A stretch of DNA of 64,000 nt, taken from positions 5,912,501 to 5,976,500 of the forward strand of contig NZ_JAUSYD010000001.1 in the NCBI RefSeq assembly GCF_030816615.1, given 5' to 3'. The notes beneath the pieces were generated by a model. It was not told where the DNA came from. It worked only from the letters and a program-made list of their open reading frames with translations, and made no database searches. Source of the stretch: Streptomyces sp. B1I3. Lineage in GTDB: Bacteria > Actinomycetota > Actinomycetes > Streptomycetales > Streptomycetaceae. Both the position numbers and the translations under genes were made by a program. This document shows, one piece after another, positions 25,901 through 33,917 of the stretch. The stretch's first letter is position 1, and each line of letters begins with the position of its first letter.

Positions 25901-26508
25901 AGCGCGAGATGCTCGGCCTGTACGTCTCCGACCACCCGCTCTTCGGCCTGGAGCACGTGCTGTCCGACAAGTCGGACGCGGCGATCTCCCAGCTCACCGG
26001 CGGCGAGCACGCCGACGGGGCCATCGTCACCGTCGGCGGCATCATCTCCGGCCTCCAGCGCAAGATGACCAAGCAGGGCAACGCCTGGGCCATCGCCACC
26101 GTCGAGGACCTGGCCGGCTCCATCGAGTGCATGTTCTTCCCGGCGACCTACCAGCTGGTCTCCACCCAGCTCGTCGAGGACACCGTCGTCTTCGTCAAGG
26201 GCCGCCTCGACAAGCGGGAGGACATCCCCCGCCTGGTCGCCATGGAGATGCAGGTTCCCGACATCTCGTCGGCCGGCACCAACGCCCCCGTCGTCCTCAC
26301 CATCCCCACGGTCAAGATCACCCCGCCCATGGTCAGCCGCCTCGGGGAGGTCCTCAGCAACCACCGGGGCGACACCGAGGTGCGGATCAAGCTGCAGGGC
26401 CCCCGCAAGACCACCGTGCTCCGGCTCGACCGGCACCGGGTCAAGCCCGACCCGGCCCTCTTCGGCGACCTGAAGGTGCTGCTCGGCCCGTCCTGCCTCG
26501 CCGGCTGA
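22963..26508 (+). CDS. dnaE: DNA polymerase III alpha subunit
   Basis: Main replicative polymerase, 1181 residues, matching actinobacterial DnaE1. The N-terminal PHP domain starts HLHVHTQYSLLDG; the histidines and acidic residues of this metal site look intact, consistent with the proofreading activity shown for mycobacterial DnaE1. Palm aspartates lie in PDVDIDFDERR (Asp419 and Asp421). The beta-clamp-binding motif QFDLFG is at 941-946, followed by an OB domain. GTG start at 22963. It is a single-gene unit, ending at the 26528 hairpin. Confidence 0.98.
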   Translation: MSKPPFTHLHVHTQYSLLDGAARLKDMFEACNDMGMSHIAMTDHGNLHGAYDFFHSAKKAGVTPIIGIEAYVAPESRKHKRKIQWGQPHQKRDDVSGSGGYTHKTIWAADSTGLHNLFRLSSDAYAEGWLQKWPRMDKETISQWSEGLIASTGCPSGEVQTRLRLGQFDEAVKAASDYKDIFGEGRYFLELMDHGIEIERRVRDGLLEIGRKLNIPPLVTNDSHYTYAHEATAHDALLCIQTGKNLSDPDRFRFDGTGYYLKTADEMYAVDSSDAWQEGCANTLLVAEQIDTTGMFEKRDLMPKFDIPEGYTEITWFQEEVRAGMERRYPGGVPEDRQKQAEYEMDIIIQMGFPGYFLVVADFIMWAKNNGIAVGPGRGSAAGSIVAYAMGITDLDPITHGLIFERFLNPERVSMPDVDIDFDERRRVEVIRYVTEKYGADKVAMIGTYGKIKAKNAIKDSARVLGYPYAMGDRLTKAMPADVLGKGIDLSGITDPKHPRYSEAGEIRGMYENEPDVQKVIDTAKGVEGLVRQMGVHAAGVIMSSEPIVDHAPVWVRHTDGVTITQWDYPQCESLGLLKMDFLGLRNLTIMDDAIKMVKANKGVDLEMLSLPLDDPKTYELLCRGDTLGVFQFDGGPMRSLLRQMQPDNFEDISAVSALYRPGPMGMNSHTNYAERKNGRQEITPIHPELEEPLKEVLGLTYGLIVYQEQVQKAAQIVAGYSLGEADILRRVMGKKKADELAKNFVLFEAGAKKNGFSDAAIKALWDVLVPFAGYAFNKAHSSAYGLVTYWTAYLKANYPAEYMAALLTSVKDDKDKSAVYLNECRRMGIKVLPPNVNESESNFAAQGDDVILFGLTAVRNVGQNVVDSIIRSRKAKGKYSSFPDFLDKVEAVVCNKRTIESLIKAGAFDEMGHTRKGLVAHHEPMIDNVVQVKRKEAEGQFDLFGGMGDPDDGASEPGFGLDVEFSDVEWEKSYLLAQEREMLGLYVSDHPLFGLEHVLSDKSDAAISQLTGGEHADGAIVTVGGIISGLQRKMTKQGNAWAIATVEDLAGSIECMFFPATYQLVSTQLVEDTVVFVKGRLDKREDIPRLVAMEMQVPDISSAGTNAPVVLTIPTVKITPPMVSRLGEVLSNHRGDTEVRIKLQGPRKTTVLRLDRHRVKPDPALFGDLKVLLGPSCLAG

Positions 26509-26527
26509 CGCGCGTCCCCGGCACAGC

Positions 26528-26564
26528 GAGAGGGGCGCCCCGCCATCGGCGGGGCGCCCCTCTC
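26528..26564 (+). terminator. terminator after dnaE
   Basis: A perfect 17-bp stem (26528-26544 with 26548-26564, loop ATC) followed by CCTTTT. It lies between dnaE and the convergent small gene and could serve both. Confidence 0.9.
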
Positions 26565-26588
26565 GGCCTTTTCGGCCCGGCGAACCGG

Positions 26589-26762
26589 TCAGTTGTGGCC
26601 GAAGCGCCGCTGGTGCTTGCGGGCCACGTCCGACGGGCTGCCCTGCGACTGCGGCTGGGTCTGCGACTCGTACGCCGTCGACCTGGTCTCCTCCGCACCA
26701 CGCTCCGAGGCGGACGCGCGGTCGTGCTGGCTGCCCTGCTTACGGTTCTTGTTCTTGGCCAT
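26589..26762 (-). CDS. small hydrophilic protein, 57 residues
   Basis: A short basic, Gln/Ser-rich protein starting MAKNKNRKQGSQHD and ending RKHQRRFGHN, with no hydrophobic segment. The ATG at 26762 has AGGAGG seven bases upstream on the minus strand, a very good ribosome binding site; an open frame extends to 26834 but with no such signal. Similar small Lys/Asn/Gln-rich proteins occur in other streptomycetes. Function unknown; composition would allow nucleic acid binding, which is speculation. Confidence 0.75.
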   Translation of the reverse strand: MAKNKNRKQGSQHDRASASERGAEETRSTAYESQTQPQSQGSPSDVARKHQRRFGHN

Positions 26763-27042
26763 GGTGATGCCTCCTGTGGGGAATCTCGGGGCCAGGACCG
26801 CTGTCAGACTCACATAGCACCAGAAAAGCCGCATGTTGGATCATTACCCAGCGTAGTAGACGGGGTATCATGCGCCGTTTTCCGGATCCGCCACGCCGAT
26901 GATCGAGTTCCGGACCTTAACGCCGGTGCCGTCGGGCAGACTCGAAGGAAACCCTGAGTGAGCGAACCCCGAGTAAGCGGCCCCACCCCCCTACGACCGG
27001 GCCCGCCGATCAGCTCCCGATTCCTGGAAGAGGGTGGAACGC
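26763..27042. other. divergent intergenic region, AT-richer
   Basis: This 280-bp stretch separates the small minus-strand gene from the NYN gene. It includes an unusually AT-rich patch at 26810-26880 (for this genome) that probably contains promoters for one or both genes. I do not see a convincing pair of -35 and -10 boxes and no gene. Confidence 0.4.
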
Positions 27043-28290
27043 GTGGACCGTTGCGTCGTCCTGGTGGACGCCGGCTACTTGCTGGGTGCAGCCGCGAGTC
27101 TGCTGGCCGGGGAGCCCGCCCGTTCCCGCATCACCGTCGACCACGCGGCCCTCATCCAGGGCCTGCGCGAACGCGCCGAAGCCGACACGGAACAACCTCT
27201 GCTCCGCATCTACTGGTTCGACGGCGCCCCGGACCGCGTTCCGCAGCCCGAACACCGCCGGCTGCGGGTGATGCCCCGGGTGACGGTGCGACTGGGGGCC
27301 CTCACCCGCAGTGACGGGCGGTGGGCGCAGAAGGGCGTCGACGCGGCCATGCACGCCGAACTCACCGAACTGGCCAGGAACCGCGCCTGCTCCGATGTGG
27401 TCCTCGTCACCGGTGACGGGGACCTGCTGCCCGGACTGATGTCGGCCAAGGAACACGGAGTCGCCGTCCACCTCTGGGCCGTCCAGGCCGGCGACGGCGA
27501 CTACAACCAGTCCGAGGACCTGGTCGCCGAGGCCGACGAGCGGCGCGTGCTCGACCGGGCCTGGATCACCAAGGCGGTCCGGGCCAAGGACACCGGCGGC
27601 GTCTGCGCCCCGCCGCCCGTCCCGCGCCCCGAGATCGCCGCCATCCTCTCCGCACCGCTGCCCGAGGCCGCCCTCGCCGCCTCGGCCGAGCGGGCCTCCG
27701 AGGCGCAGGCCGCCGCCCGCAACGGCTCCACCGCTCCGGCCCACGAGACCGCCGCGCCCGCCCAGCCCGCCCCCGGCCACAGAAGCGTCCCCACCCCCAA
27801 GGACCTGGCGAGCCTGCGCGCCCCCGGCCCCCCGGCGGCCCCGAACCCCGCACAGTCCCCGGCCCCCAACGCCACGCTGCGCTGGTCGTCCGACAAGGGC
27901 TGGGTCGAGCGCGGCGGCCCCCTCGGCGAACCGGCCGAGACCGCGTCCCTGCCGACGCTGGCCCAGCTCACCAGCGCGGAACAGCGCTGGGCCGACCGGG
28001 AGGAGGACATCACCACCGTCGGCGGCGACCCCTTCGAGGTGGGCCAGGTCTTCGCCCGCCGCTGGATGGAACGGCTGCCGGAGACCGTCCACCTGCAGAA
28101 GCTGTCCACCATGTACCCGCGCATCCCGCACCGCATCGACGGCGAACTGCTGCGGTACGCGGCACGCTTCGGGCTGCTCGCGCACAAGGACGACCAGATC
28201 GACGAGCACGACCGTTACGCCATCCGGGCGGGCTTCTGGCGCGAGATCGACGTGCGGGCAGCCGCCGAGCACGTCCCCGTGGGGGAGTAG
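27043..28290 (+). CDS. NYN-domain (PIN-like) protein
   Basis: A 415-residue protein with an N-terminal NYN domain (about 1-165), the nuclease-like fold of PIN domains. Acidic residues expected at the metal site are visible in VLVDAGYLLG, GVDAAMHAEL and LVTGDGDLLPG. A Pro/Ala-rich linker (about 185-290) leads to a C-terminal segment (RRWMERLPETVHLQ and onward) that may be a LOTUS/OST-HTH-like RNA-binding domain. I prefer GTG 27043 because GGAAGAGGG at 27026-27034 is eight bases upstream; GTG 27034 would overlap that site. Likely RNA-processing role; target unknown. Confidence 0.85.
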   Translation: MDRCVVLVDAGYLLGAAASLLAGEPARSRITVDHAALIQGLRERAEADTEQPLLRIYWFDGAPDRVPQPEHRRLRVMPRVTVRLGALTRSDGRWAQKGVDAAMHAELTELARNRACSDVVLVTGDGDLLPGLMSAKEHGVAVHLWAVQAGDGDYNQSEDLVAEADERRVLDRAWITKAVRAKDTGGVCAPPPVPRPEIAAILSAPLPEAALAASAERASEAQAAARNGSTAPAHETAAPAQPAPGHRSVPTPKDLASLRAPGPPAAPNPAQSPAPNATLRWSSDKGWVERGGPLGEPAETASLPTLAQLTSAEQRWADREEDITTVGGDPFEVGQVFARRWMERLPETVHLQKLSTMYPRIPHRIDGELLRYAARFGLLAHKDDQIDEHDRYAIRAGFWREIDVRAAAEHVPVGE

Positions 28291-28315
28291 CCGGGGCGGC
28301 ACTGCGCTGCCCCGG
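28291..28315 (+). terminator. hairpin after the NYN gene
   Basis: A 10-bp stem (28291-28300 with 28306-28315, one G-T pair) directly follows the stop codon. No T run. Probable Streptomyces-type terminator. Confidence 0.6.
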
Positions 28316-28321
28316 GAGTCA

Positions 28322-28363
28322 TACGGGGCATCCGACCCCGTACTCTCGTACCTCGTGAGTACG
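28322..28363 (+). promoter_or_regulatory. overlapping inverted repeats at the ABC operon start
   Basis: TACGGGG (28322-28328) pairs with CCCCGTA (28336-28342), and CGTACTC (28339-28345) pairs with GAGTACG (28357-28363), which covers the GTG start. The two share bases and are mutually exclusive as RNA hairpins. They could be a regulator site or a switch at the ribosome binding region. Confidence 0.35.
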
Positions 28364-29380
28364 GGCACAGCACAGGCACAGACCGGGACCGGGACCGTGT
28401 GCGCGGTGCGTGATCTGGTCAGGACCTATCCCGCCGTCCGCGGCCGACGCGGCCGCGTCGCCACCCCCGAGGTGCGCGCCACCGACGGGATCAGCCTCGA
28501 CGTCCGGCGGGGAGAGATCTTCGGACTGCTCGGCCCCAACGGCGCCGGCAAGTCCACGCTCGTACGCCAGCTCACCGGGCTCATGCGTCCCGACTCCGGC
28601 AGCGTCGAGGTGCTGGGACACGACCTCGTGCGCCATCCCGAACGGGCCTCACGGCTCATCGGCTACCTCGGCCAGGAATCGACCGCCCTCGACGAGCTGA
28701 CCGTGTCCCTCGCCGCCGAGACCACCGGCAGGCTCAGGGGACTGGCGCTGCGCGAGGCACGGGCCGCGCGCGACGCCGTACTGGAGGAGCTGGGACTCAC
28801 CGAGATCGCCGGACGGCCCCTGAAGAAGCTGTCGGGCGGTCAGCGGCGGCTCGCCTGCTTCGCCGCCACGCTCGTCGGGGAGCGCCCCGTCCTGGTGCTG
28901 GACGAGCCGACGACCGGTATGGACCCGGTCGCCCGGCGTGCGGTGTGGTCGGCCGTCGACCGGCGGCGGGCCGAGCACGGCGTGACCGTCCTGCTGGTGA
29001 CCCACAACGTGATCGAGGCCGAGACGGTCCTGGACCGGGTCGCCGTCATGGAACGCGGCAAGGTCATCGCCTGCGACACCCCCGGCGGGCTCAAGGAACA
29101 GGTGGCCGGTGAGGTCAGGGTGGAACTGGTGTGGCGCGAGCGGGCGCCGCTGGACGTCCCCGAGGTGGCCGCGCTGCGCGCCTCGGCGCAGGAGTCGGGG
29201 CGCCGGTGGGTACTGCGGCTCGGCCCCGACGAGGCACGGGCGGCGGTCGCCGCGGTGACGGGCGGGGCGGCGTTCTCGTCGCTGGACGACTTCACGCTGG
29301 CCACACCCAGCCTCGAGGACGTCTACCTGGCGCTCGGCGGGGACGCCGTCAGGGCGACCGAAGGGCTGGTGAAGGCGTGA
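28355..29380 (+). CDS. ABC transporter ATP-binding protein (DrrA-like)
   Basis: Nucleotide-binding subunit, 341 residues, of a type similar to the daunorubicin exporter DrrA. Walker A GPNGAGKST at 60-68, signature LSGGQ at 159-163, Walker B LVLDEPT with Asp183 and Glu184, and a switch His in LLVTHNV. The C-terminal about 100 residues form the extra domain seen in DrrA-type proteins. GTG start at 28355 lacks a clear ribosome binding site. It pairs with the permease 38 bp downstream as a probable exporter of lipid or drug-like molecules; substrate unknown. Confidence 0.93.
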   Translation: MSTGTAQAQTGTGTVCAVRDLVRTYPAVRGRRGRVATPEVRATDGISLDVRRGEIFGLLGPNGAGKSTLVRQLTGLMRPDSGSVEVLGHDLVRHPERASRLIGYLGQESTALDELTVSLAAETTGRLRGLALREARAARDAVLEELGLTEIAGRPLKKLSGGQRRLACFAATLVGERPVLVLDEPTTGMDPVARRAVWSAVDRRRAEHGVTVLLVTHNVIEAETVLDRVAVMERGKVIACDTPGGLKEQVAGEVRVELVWRERAPLDVPEVAALRASAQESGRRWVLRLGPDEARAAVAAVTGGAAFSSLDDFTLATPSLEDVYLALGGDAVRATEGLVKA

Positions 29381-29417
29381 TCACGCAGGTGTCGAAGCCG
29401 AAGGGGAGCAGCGCCAG

Positions 29418-30269
29418 GTGACGAGCATCGTTCCCGTCGAGCCCGCGGAGAAGGTGGCCGGGCCACAGGCCCGGACCGCCCCGGCCCCGGCCGGCCGGCC
29501 GTTCCGTACGACGCCGGCGCCCCTCGCGCCACGGGCCGGGCTGCTGCCCGCGCTGGCCGCCGTCTACCGGGCGCAGCTGTCGCGGGCGAGGGTCGCGCGG
29601 ATCCCGTTGTTGTTCGTCGCCACCTTCCAGTCCGTCGGGATCATGGTCCTGATGCGCGGGGTCGTCGACGGGGGCGCCGAGGCGCGGGCCGTCGTCGCCG
29701 GGTCGAGCGTGCTGGTCGTGGCGTTCGTCGCGCTCAACATGCTCGCCCAGTACTTCGGCCAGTTGCGGGCCGGCGGCGGACTCGACCACTACGCCACCCT
29801 GCCGGTGCCGGCGGCCGCGGTGGTCCTGGGGGCGGCGGGGGCGTACGCCTCGTTCACCGTGCCCGGCACGGTCGTCACGGCGGTGGCGGGAAGCGTGCTG
29901 TTCGGACTGCCCCTGACACACCTGTGGGTACTCGTCGCCGTCATCCCGCTGGCCGGGGCGGCCCTCTCCGGACTCGGCGCCGCCCTCGGCCTGCTGGCCC
30001 CCCGCCAGGAACTGGCCACGCTGCTGGGGCAGCTGGGGATGTCCGCCGCGCTGCTGCTCGGCGTGCTGCCCGCCGAGCGACTGCCCGAGCCGGTCGGCTG
30101 GGCGCGCGATCTGCTGCCGTCGACGTACGGGGTCGAGGCGCTCGCCCGGTCGTTCGACGCCCACCCGGACTGGGCGGTCGTCGTCCTCGACCTCGCGGTG
30201 TGCGCGGTGGTCGGGGTGGCGTCGCTGGCCGTCGCGACGTGGGCGTACCGGCGGGCGGCGGTGCGCTGA
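29418..30269 (+). CDS. ABC-2 type transporter permease
   Basis: Membrane subunit of 283 residues with six hydrophobic segments after an about 45-residue Pro/Ala-rich cytoplasmic N-terminus. The segment DHYATLPVPAAAVVLG and the late RDLLPSTYGVEALARS are typical of ABC-2 permeases paired with DrrA-like ATPases. GTG start at 29418 follows GGGGAGCAGCGCCAG. Together with the upstream ATPase it forms a half-transporter exporter. Confidence 0.92.
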   Translation: MTSIVPVEPAEKVAGPQARTAPAPAGRPFRTTPAPLAPRAGLLPALAAVYRAQLSRARVARIPLLFVATFQSVGIMVLMRGVVDGGAEARAVVAGSSVLVVAFVALNMLAQYFGQLRAGGGLDHYATLPVPAAAVVLGAAGAYASFTVPGTVVTAVAGSVLFGLPLTHLWVLVAVIPLAGAALSGLGAALGLLAPRQELATLLGQLGMSAALLLGVLPAERLPEPVGWARDLLPSTYGVEALARSFDAHPDWAVVVLDLAVCAVVGVASLAVATWAYRRAAVR

Positions 30270-30363
30270 CGGCCGAGTCGGGAGCGCCGCGGGCCGGGCG
30301 CCCCCAGTGGTTCCCGGCCGGTCCGGTGGGGCGGTCCGCCGGGCCACCTGGCACGATGGCAGC

Positions 30364-31149
30364 GTGACCGCACCGTTGACGCCGCCGCATCAGCCCGAGC
30401 CCCACAACCCCTGGCAGGCCCCGCCGTCGGGGTCCCACGCCGTGCCGGCCGGAAAGGATCCGGCCGACGCGCCGGCCCTCCGCAGGGAGCTGTTGCAGGG
30501 CACCGTGATCACGGTCCTGCTGACGGCCGCGGGCCTCGCCCTCGGTCTGCTGTGGCTGGGGCTGGCGCCCCGGGTGCCCCTGATCTCCGACGACACCGCG
30601 GTGTTCCTCAAGAACAGCGAGGGCGAGGAGGCCATCGGGGCCGACGGCACGTTCGTGCTGCTCGCGCTGGCGTTCGGCCTCGTGTCGGCCGCCGCGGTCT
30701 TCTTCTTCCGCCGGCGCGGGGGCATCCCGCTGGTGGTGGGGCTGGCCCTGGGCGGGCTGCTCGGATCCCTGCTCGCGTGGGGGATCGGCACGTGGTTCGG
30801 GCCGACCTCGGACGTGGTGGCCCACGCCAAGGAGGTCGGCAAGGGCGTCACCTTCGACGCGCCGCTGAAGCTGCACGCGGTGGGAGCGGCGATGCTGGCC
30901 TGGCCCGTCGCGGCGATGCTCGTGCATCTGGGGCTGACGGCCGCGTTCGGGCCGCGGGACCCTGAGCCGGAGTGGGGGGTTCCTTACGGGGCGGGGTACG
31001 GGGGCGGTGTTGGTGCGGGGGATGCGGAGGCGGCGTTCGGGCCCGCGCACGGCTCTGCGCCTGCCGAGCCCGGTGGCGGCGCCGGCGGTGCGGGCGCCGA
31101 GCCGGGTCCGGGCGCCGAGGGCGGTGCGGAGGGGCCGGGGCGGAGGTAG
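30364..31149 (+). CDS. predicted membrane protein, four spans, Gly-rich tail
   Basis: A 261-residue protein: Pro/His-rich N-terminus, hydrophobic segments near residues 43-65, 97-117, 122-145 and 178-198, then a Gly/Ala/Pro/Glu-rich tail of about 60 residues. I do not recognise a named family, although similar proteins follow this ABC pair in other streptomycetes. GTG at 30364 is the first plausible start; the frame upstream codes unlikely sequence. The 205 bp between its stop and the minus-strand ybaK-like gene hold nothing I can identify. Confidence 0.7.
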   Translation: MTAPLTPPHQPEPHNPWQAPPSGSHAVPAGKDPADAPALRRELLQGTVITVLLTAAGLALGLLWLGLAPRVPLISDDTAVFLKNSEGEEAIGADGTFVLLALAFGLVSAAAVFFFRRRGGIPLVVGLALGGLLGSLLAWGIGTWFGPTSDVVAHAKEVGKGVTFDAPLKLHAVGAAMLAWPVAAMLVHLGLTAAFGPRDPEPEWGVPYGAGYGGGVGAGDAEAAFGPAHGSAPAEPGGGAGGAGAEPGPGAEGGAEGPGRR

Positions 31150-31354
31150 CGGTGCGGGCGGGGCGCCTGCGGCGTGCCTCGTCCCCTACCCGTCCCTTCC
31201 CGGAACCGGGGCTCCGCCACGGACCCCCGTCCTCAATCGCCGGACGGGCTCGCGTGGCCCATCCCCGAGAGCCGGGGCGGACTTGATCGGGTCGGGGCCG
31301 GGCCAAGGGCTCGGCCCCCGAGCCTCGGTCCTGACGCGCCGGGCGGGCTGCGTC

Positions 31355-31855
31355 CTACGCGCGGCCGATCGGGGCCAGTACCGCGGCCGTCAGGGCGGCC
31401 AGGTCGCCAGGGGCGAGTTCGACCTCCAGGCCGCGGCGGCCCGCCGAGACGCAGATCGTGAGGTGGGCGTCCGCCGACGCGTCGAGGACCGTACGCAGGC
31501 GCTTGCGCTGCCCCAGGGGGGAGATACCGCCCCGTACGTAACCCGTGGTGCGCTCCGCGGCGGCCGGGTCCGCCATGGCCGCCCGTTTGCCGCCCACGGC
31601 CGATGCCAGCGCCTTGAGGTCGAGTGACCCGGCGACCGGCACGACCGCGACGACCAGCTCGCCGTCGACGTCCGCGACCAGGGTCTTGAACACCCGCTCG
31701 GGGGCGGTCCCGAGCGCCTCGGCGGCCTCCTCGCCGTAGGACGGGGAAGACGGGTCGTGGTCGTAGGAGTGGACCGTGAACGCGGTGCCGGCCGCGGTCA
31801 GGGCGACCGTGGCGGGGGTGCCGCCGGACTGCTGCTTCTTCGTCTTCTTGGCCAC
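31355..31855 (-). CDS. ybaK: YbaK-type Cys-tRNA(Pro)/Cys-tRNA(Cys) deacylase
   Basis: Trans-editing enzyme of 166 residues that hydrolyses Cys mis-attached to tRNA-Pro. The YbaK/EbsC fold is shown by HSYDHDPSSPSYGEEAAEALG, RVFKTLVADVDG with the conserved Lys, and YVRGGISPLGQRK near the end. GTG start at 31855. It sits 17 bases after the LON-domain gene on the same strand, so probably co-transcribed. Confidence 0.92.
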   Translation of the reverse strand: MAKKTKKQQSGGTPATVALTAAGTAFTVHSYDHDPSSPSYGEEAAEALGTAPERVFKTLVADVDGELVVAVVPVAGSLDLKALASAVGGKRAAMADPAAAERTTGYVRGGISPLGQRKRLRTVLDASADAHLTICVSAGRRGLEVELAPGDLAALTAAVLAPIGRA

Positions 31856-31872
31856 CGTGCCGGGTCCTCGCG

Positions 31873-32652
31873 TCAGTTGGGGTGCGTGGGGGCGCGGGTC
31901 AGGTCGAGCGCCGGCAGGGACGGCAGATGCCGGATGACGGCGGTCTCCTTGCGCAGGAGCGTCAGCTCCTCGCGCAGCCGGGTCGCGGTGTCGGGAGCCT
32001 GGAGCAGCCGCTGCTTCGTCGGGACGTCGAGTACGGCGGCTGCGGCCACCAGGTACGAGACCACGGACGGGTCGTCCGGCAGGTCGGCACCGGTCGTCAG
32101 GGAGCGCTCGTCGGCACCGGCGAGCCGTTTCTGGTAGCTGCGGAAGGCCCGTAGGACGCCTTCGGCGAGGGCTCCCGCCTCGTCGCTCCCGGGGGGCGTG
32201 TCGTCGCCCTCGCCGTCCGGGTCCTCCGGCAGCTCCTCGACCTCGGCCACCAGGTACGGGCCGCTCGCGTCGACGGACAGCAGCCTGACCCGGGTGGTGC
32301 CGGTCGCCAGGACCTCGAAGCTGCCGTCGGCGCGCTCGCGGATCTTCGCGGCGTCCGCGACGCAGCCCACCCGGTGGAAGGTCTGGATCGGGTCGGGGCC
32401 GAAGCCGTCGGCCGGCGCGCGCTCGACCGGTCCCGCGGCGGCGACCGCGTCCGGCATCCCGGTGGCCGTAGGGGCGATCTCGCGGCCGTCGCGGATGGCG
32501 ACCACGACGAAGCGGCGCGGTTCGTCCTCGTCGATCTCGAGCAGCCCGCGCATCATGGCGCGATAACGCTCCTCGAAGACGTTGAGCGGCAGCACGAGGC
32601 CGGGGAACAGCACCGCGTTCAGCGGGAAGAGGGGCAGGCGAGCGGTGGTCAC
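31873..32652 (-). CDS. LON N-terminal (substrate-binding) domain protein
   Basis: A 259-residue protein consisting of the LON substrate-binding domain alone, with no AAA or protease part. The start ARLPLFPLNAVLFPGLVLPLNVFE and the EERYRAMM segment are typical; the C-terminal part is helical. Such stand-alone proteins are widespread, perhaps as protein-binding factors; function is not proven. GTG at 32652 chosen because the domain begins two residues later. Follows the 344-aa gene by 11 bases. Confidence 0.88.
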   Translation of the reverse strand: MTTARLPLFPLNAVLFPGLVLPLNVFEERYRAMMRGLLEIDEDEPRRFVVVAIRDGREIAPTATGMPDAVAAAGPVERAPADGFGPDPIQTFHRVGCVADAAKIRERADGSFEVLATGTTRVRLLSVDASGPYLVAEVEELPEDPDGEGDDTPPGSDEAGALAEGVLRAFRSYQKRLAGADERSLTTGADLPDDPSVVSYLVAAAAVLDVPTKQRLLQAPDTATRLREELTLLRKETAVIRHLPSLPALDLTRAPTHPN

Positions 32653-32663
32653 AACGGACAAGC

Positions 32664-33698
32664 CTAATGGCCGCGGGCCCCGCCGTGTCCTGGCCGTCCG
32701 CGCGAGGGCGCGGAAGAGGCCGCCCGGAGCCGCACACCGGCGCGCGTGTCGAGGAACCCGCCGAGCGCGTCCTCGGACACGCGCGCCCACGGGAACGACG
32801 TGGCGTAGGGCCCGATCAGCCTGAACTGTTCCAGTGCCTCAACGGCGCGGCCCCGTGCCGCCAGGACGTACGCGAGCAGGTTGCGGGCCTCGGCCGGCCA
32901 GGGGTCGCCCGCGGGAAACAGGGCGGAGAACCGGATCGCGAGGTCGGCGGCGGCGTCGATACGGTCCTCCTGCACGGAGGTCCTGCGTCCGGCGGCCCGC
33001 TCGTCGCACAGCAGCTCGAAGGCCGCCCGTACGGGGAGCGCCTGCACCAGGGAGTCCGCGGCGGCGTCCTCGGCCGCCCGTTCGGCGAAGTCGAGGCACT
33101 CGCGGTGCGAGCCGTACCAGGAGGCCGAGAGGTACTCGAGCGCGGCGAGGTGGCAGCCGTGGTGGTGCGGGGAGCGGCGGACTGCCTGTTCCCACAGCGC
33201 ACCGAAGACCGTGTGGGTGGCGTGCGTGCCCCGGGCGTGGTCGAGTGCCAGCCGCCAGGGCACCGGGTCCCGGGGATCGGCCTCGGCCGCCGCCGTGATC
33301 AGCGGACCGACGTCGCGCAGCAGCTCGGCGTGGGCGGGGGACGCCCAGGCCCGGCGCACGGCCAGCGCGGCCTTGACGAGCAGGGCGTCCGGATCGCGCG
33401 GAGCGGCGGCGAGCCAGTCCGTGAGCCACTCGTCGCGGCTGTCGGCGAAGGTGACCAGACGGGTCAGACAGCGGTCCCGGGCCTCCCACTCGGCGGCGTC
33501 CCGGGTGACCGCGAGCAGCTTGGCCGCGGGTTCGAAGTCACCCAGGGCGGCCGCCACCAAAGCGGGGGACAGTCGCTCGTCGGGGGCGTCGAGCAGCACC
33601 GCGACGTCCGCGGGCAGCCCGGGGGCCAGCTCGGGGCCGTACCGGAACGAGCACGCGGAACGCAGCAGTACGCGGAGGAGAGCCATGGTGCAGACCAT
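32664..33698 (-). CDS. helical repeat (TPR-like) protein, unknown function
   Basis: A 344-residue, alpha-helical protein rich in Ala, Leu and Arg with repeating helix pairs, for example DPDALLVKAALAVRRAW, PVPWRLALDHARG and NLLAYVLAARGRAVEALEQF, resembling tetratricopeptide repeats. No catalytic motif is visible. Start may be ATG 33698 or ATG 33686; neither has a clear ribosome binding site. First gene of a minus-strand trio with the LON-domain and YbaK proteins; probably a protein-interaction factor. Confidence 0.7.
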   Translation of the reverse strand: MVCTMALLRVLLRSACSFRYGPELAPGLPADVAVLLDAPDERLSPALVAAALGDFEPAAKLLAVTRDAAEWEARDRCLTRLVTFADSRDEWLTDWLAAAPRDPDALLVKAALAVRRAWASPAHAELLRDVGPLITAAAEADPRDPVPWRLALDHARGTHATHTVFGALWEQAVRRSPHHHGCHLAALEYLSASWYGSHRECLDFAERAAEDAAADSLVQALPVRAAFELLCDERAAGRRTSVQEDRIDAAADLAIRFSALFPAGDPWPAEARNLLAYVLAARGRAVEALEQFRLIGPYATSFPWARVSEDALGGFLDTRAGVRLRAASSAPSRGRPGHGGARGH

Positions 33699-33917
33699 TG
33701 AAAAGCGCTGGTGGGGACGGCGCCATAGGCGCTCTGTGAAGCTTCTGTAGCGAGTGCGGGGGTTGCCCTGAAAAGGGTCAAGAGAAGGTAAAGGAAGTAG
33801 CGGCGGCTGGCTGGAACGCGACTCTCCGCTTGCTGTCTCCCGGCCGCCCGGCCGGGCTTCGGCAGGCTGTTCGGCCCCTGGCACACCGGAATCCGGCCGC
33901 GGGACGCGCCTTCCCGG

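Noticed and set aside
22939..26436. Minus-strand open frame of 1165 codons opposite dnaE
   Set aside because: Exact mirror of dnaE codons; composition (Asp, Val, Leu, Gly, His) is that of a shadow frame and it has no start signal.
30364..31149. Assigning this membrane protein as a third ABC subunit
   Set aside because: It lacks ABC-2 permease features; only its position after the pair suggests a link.
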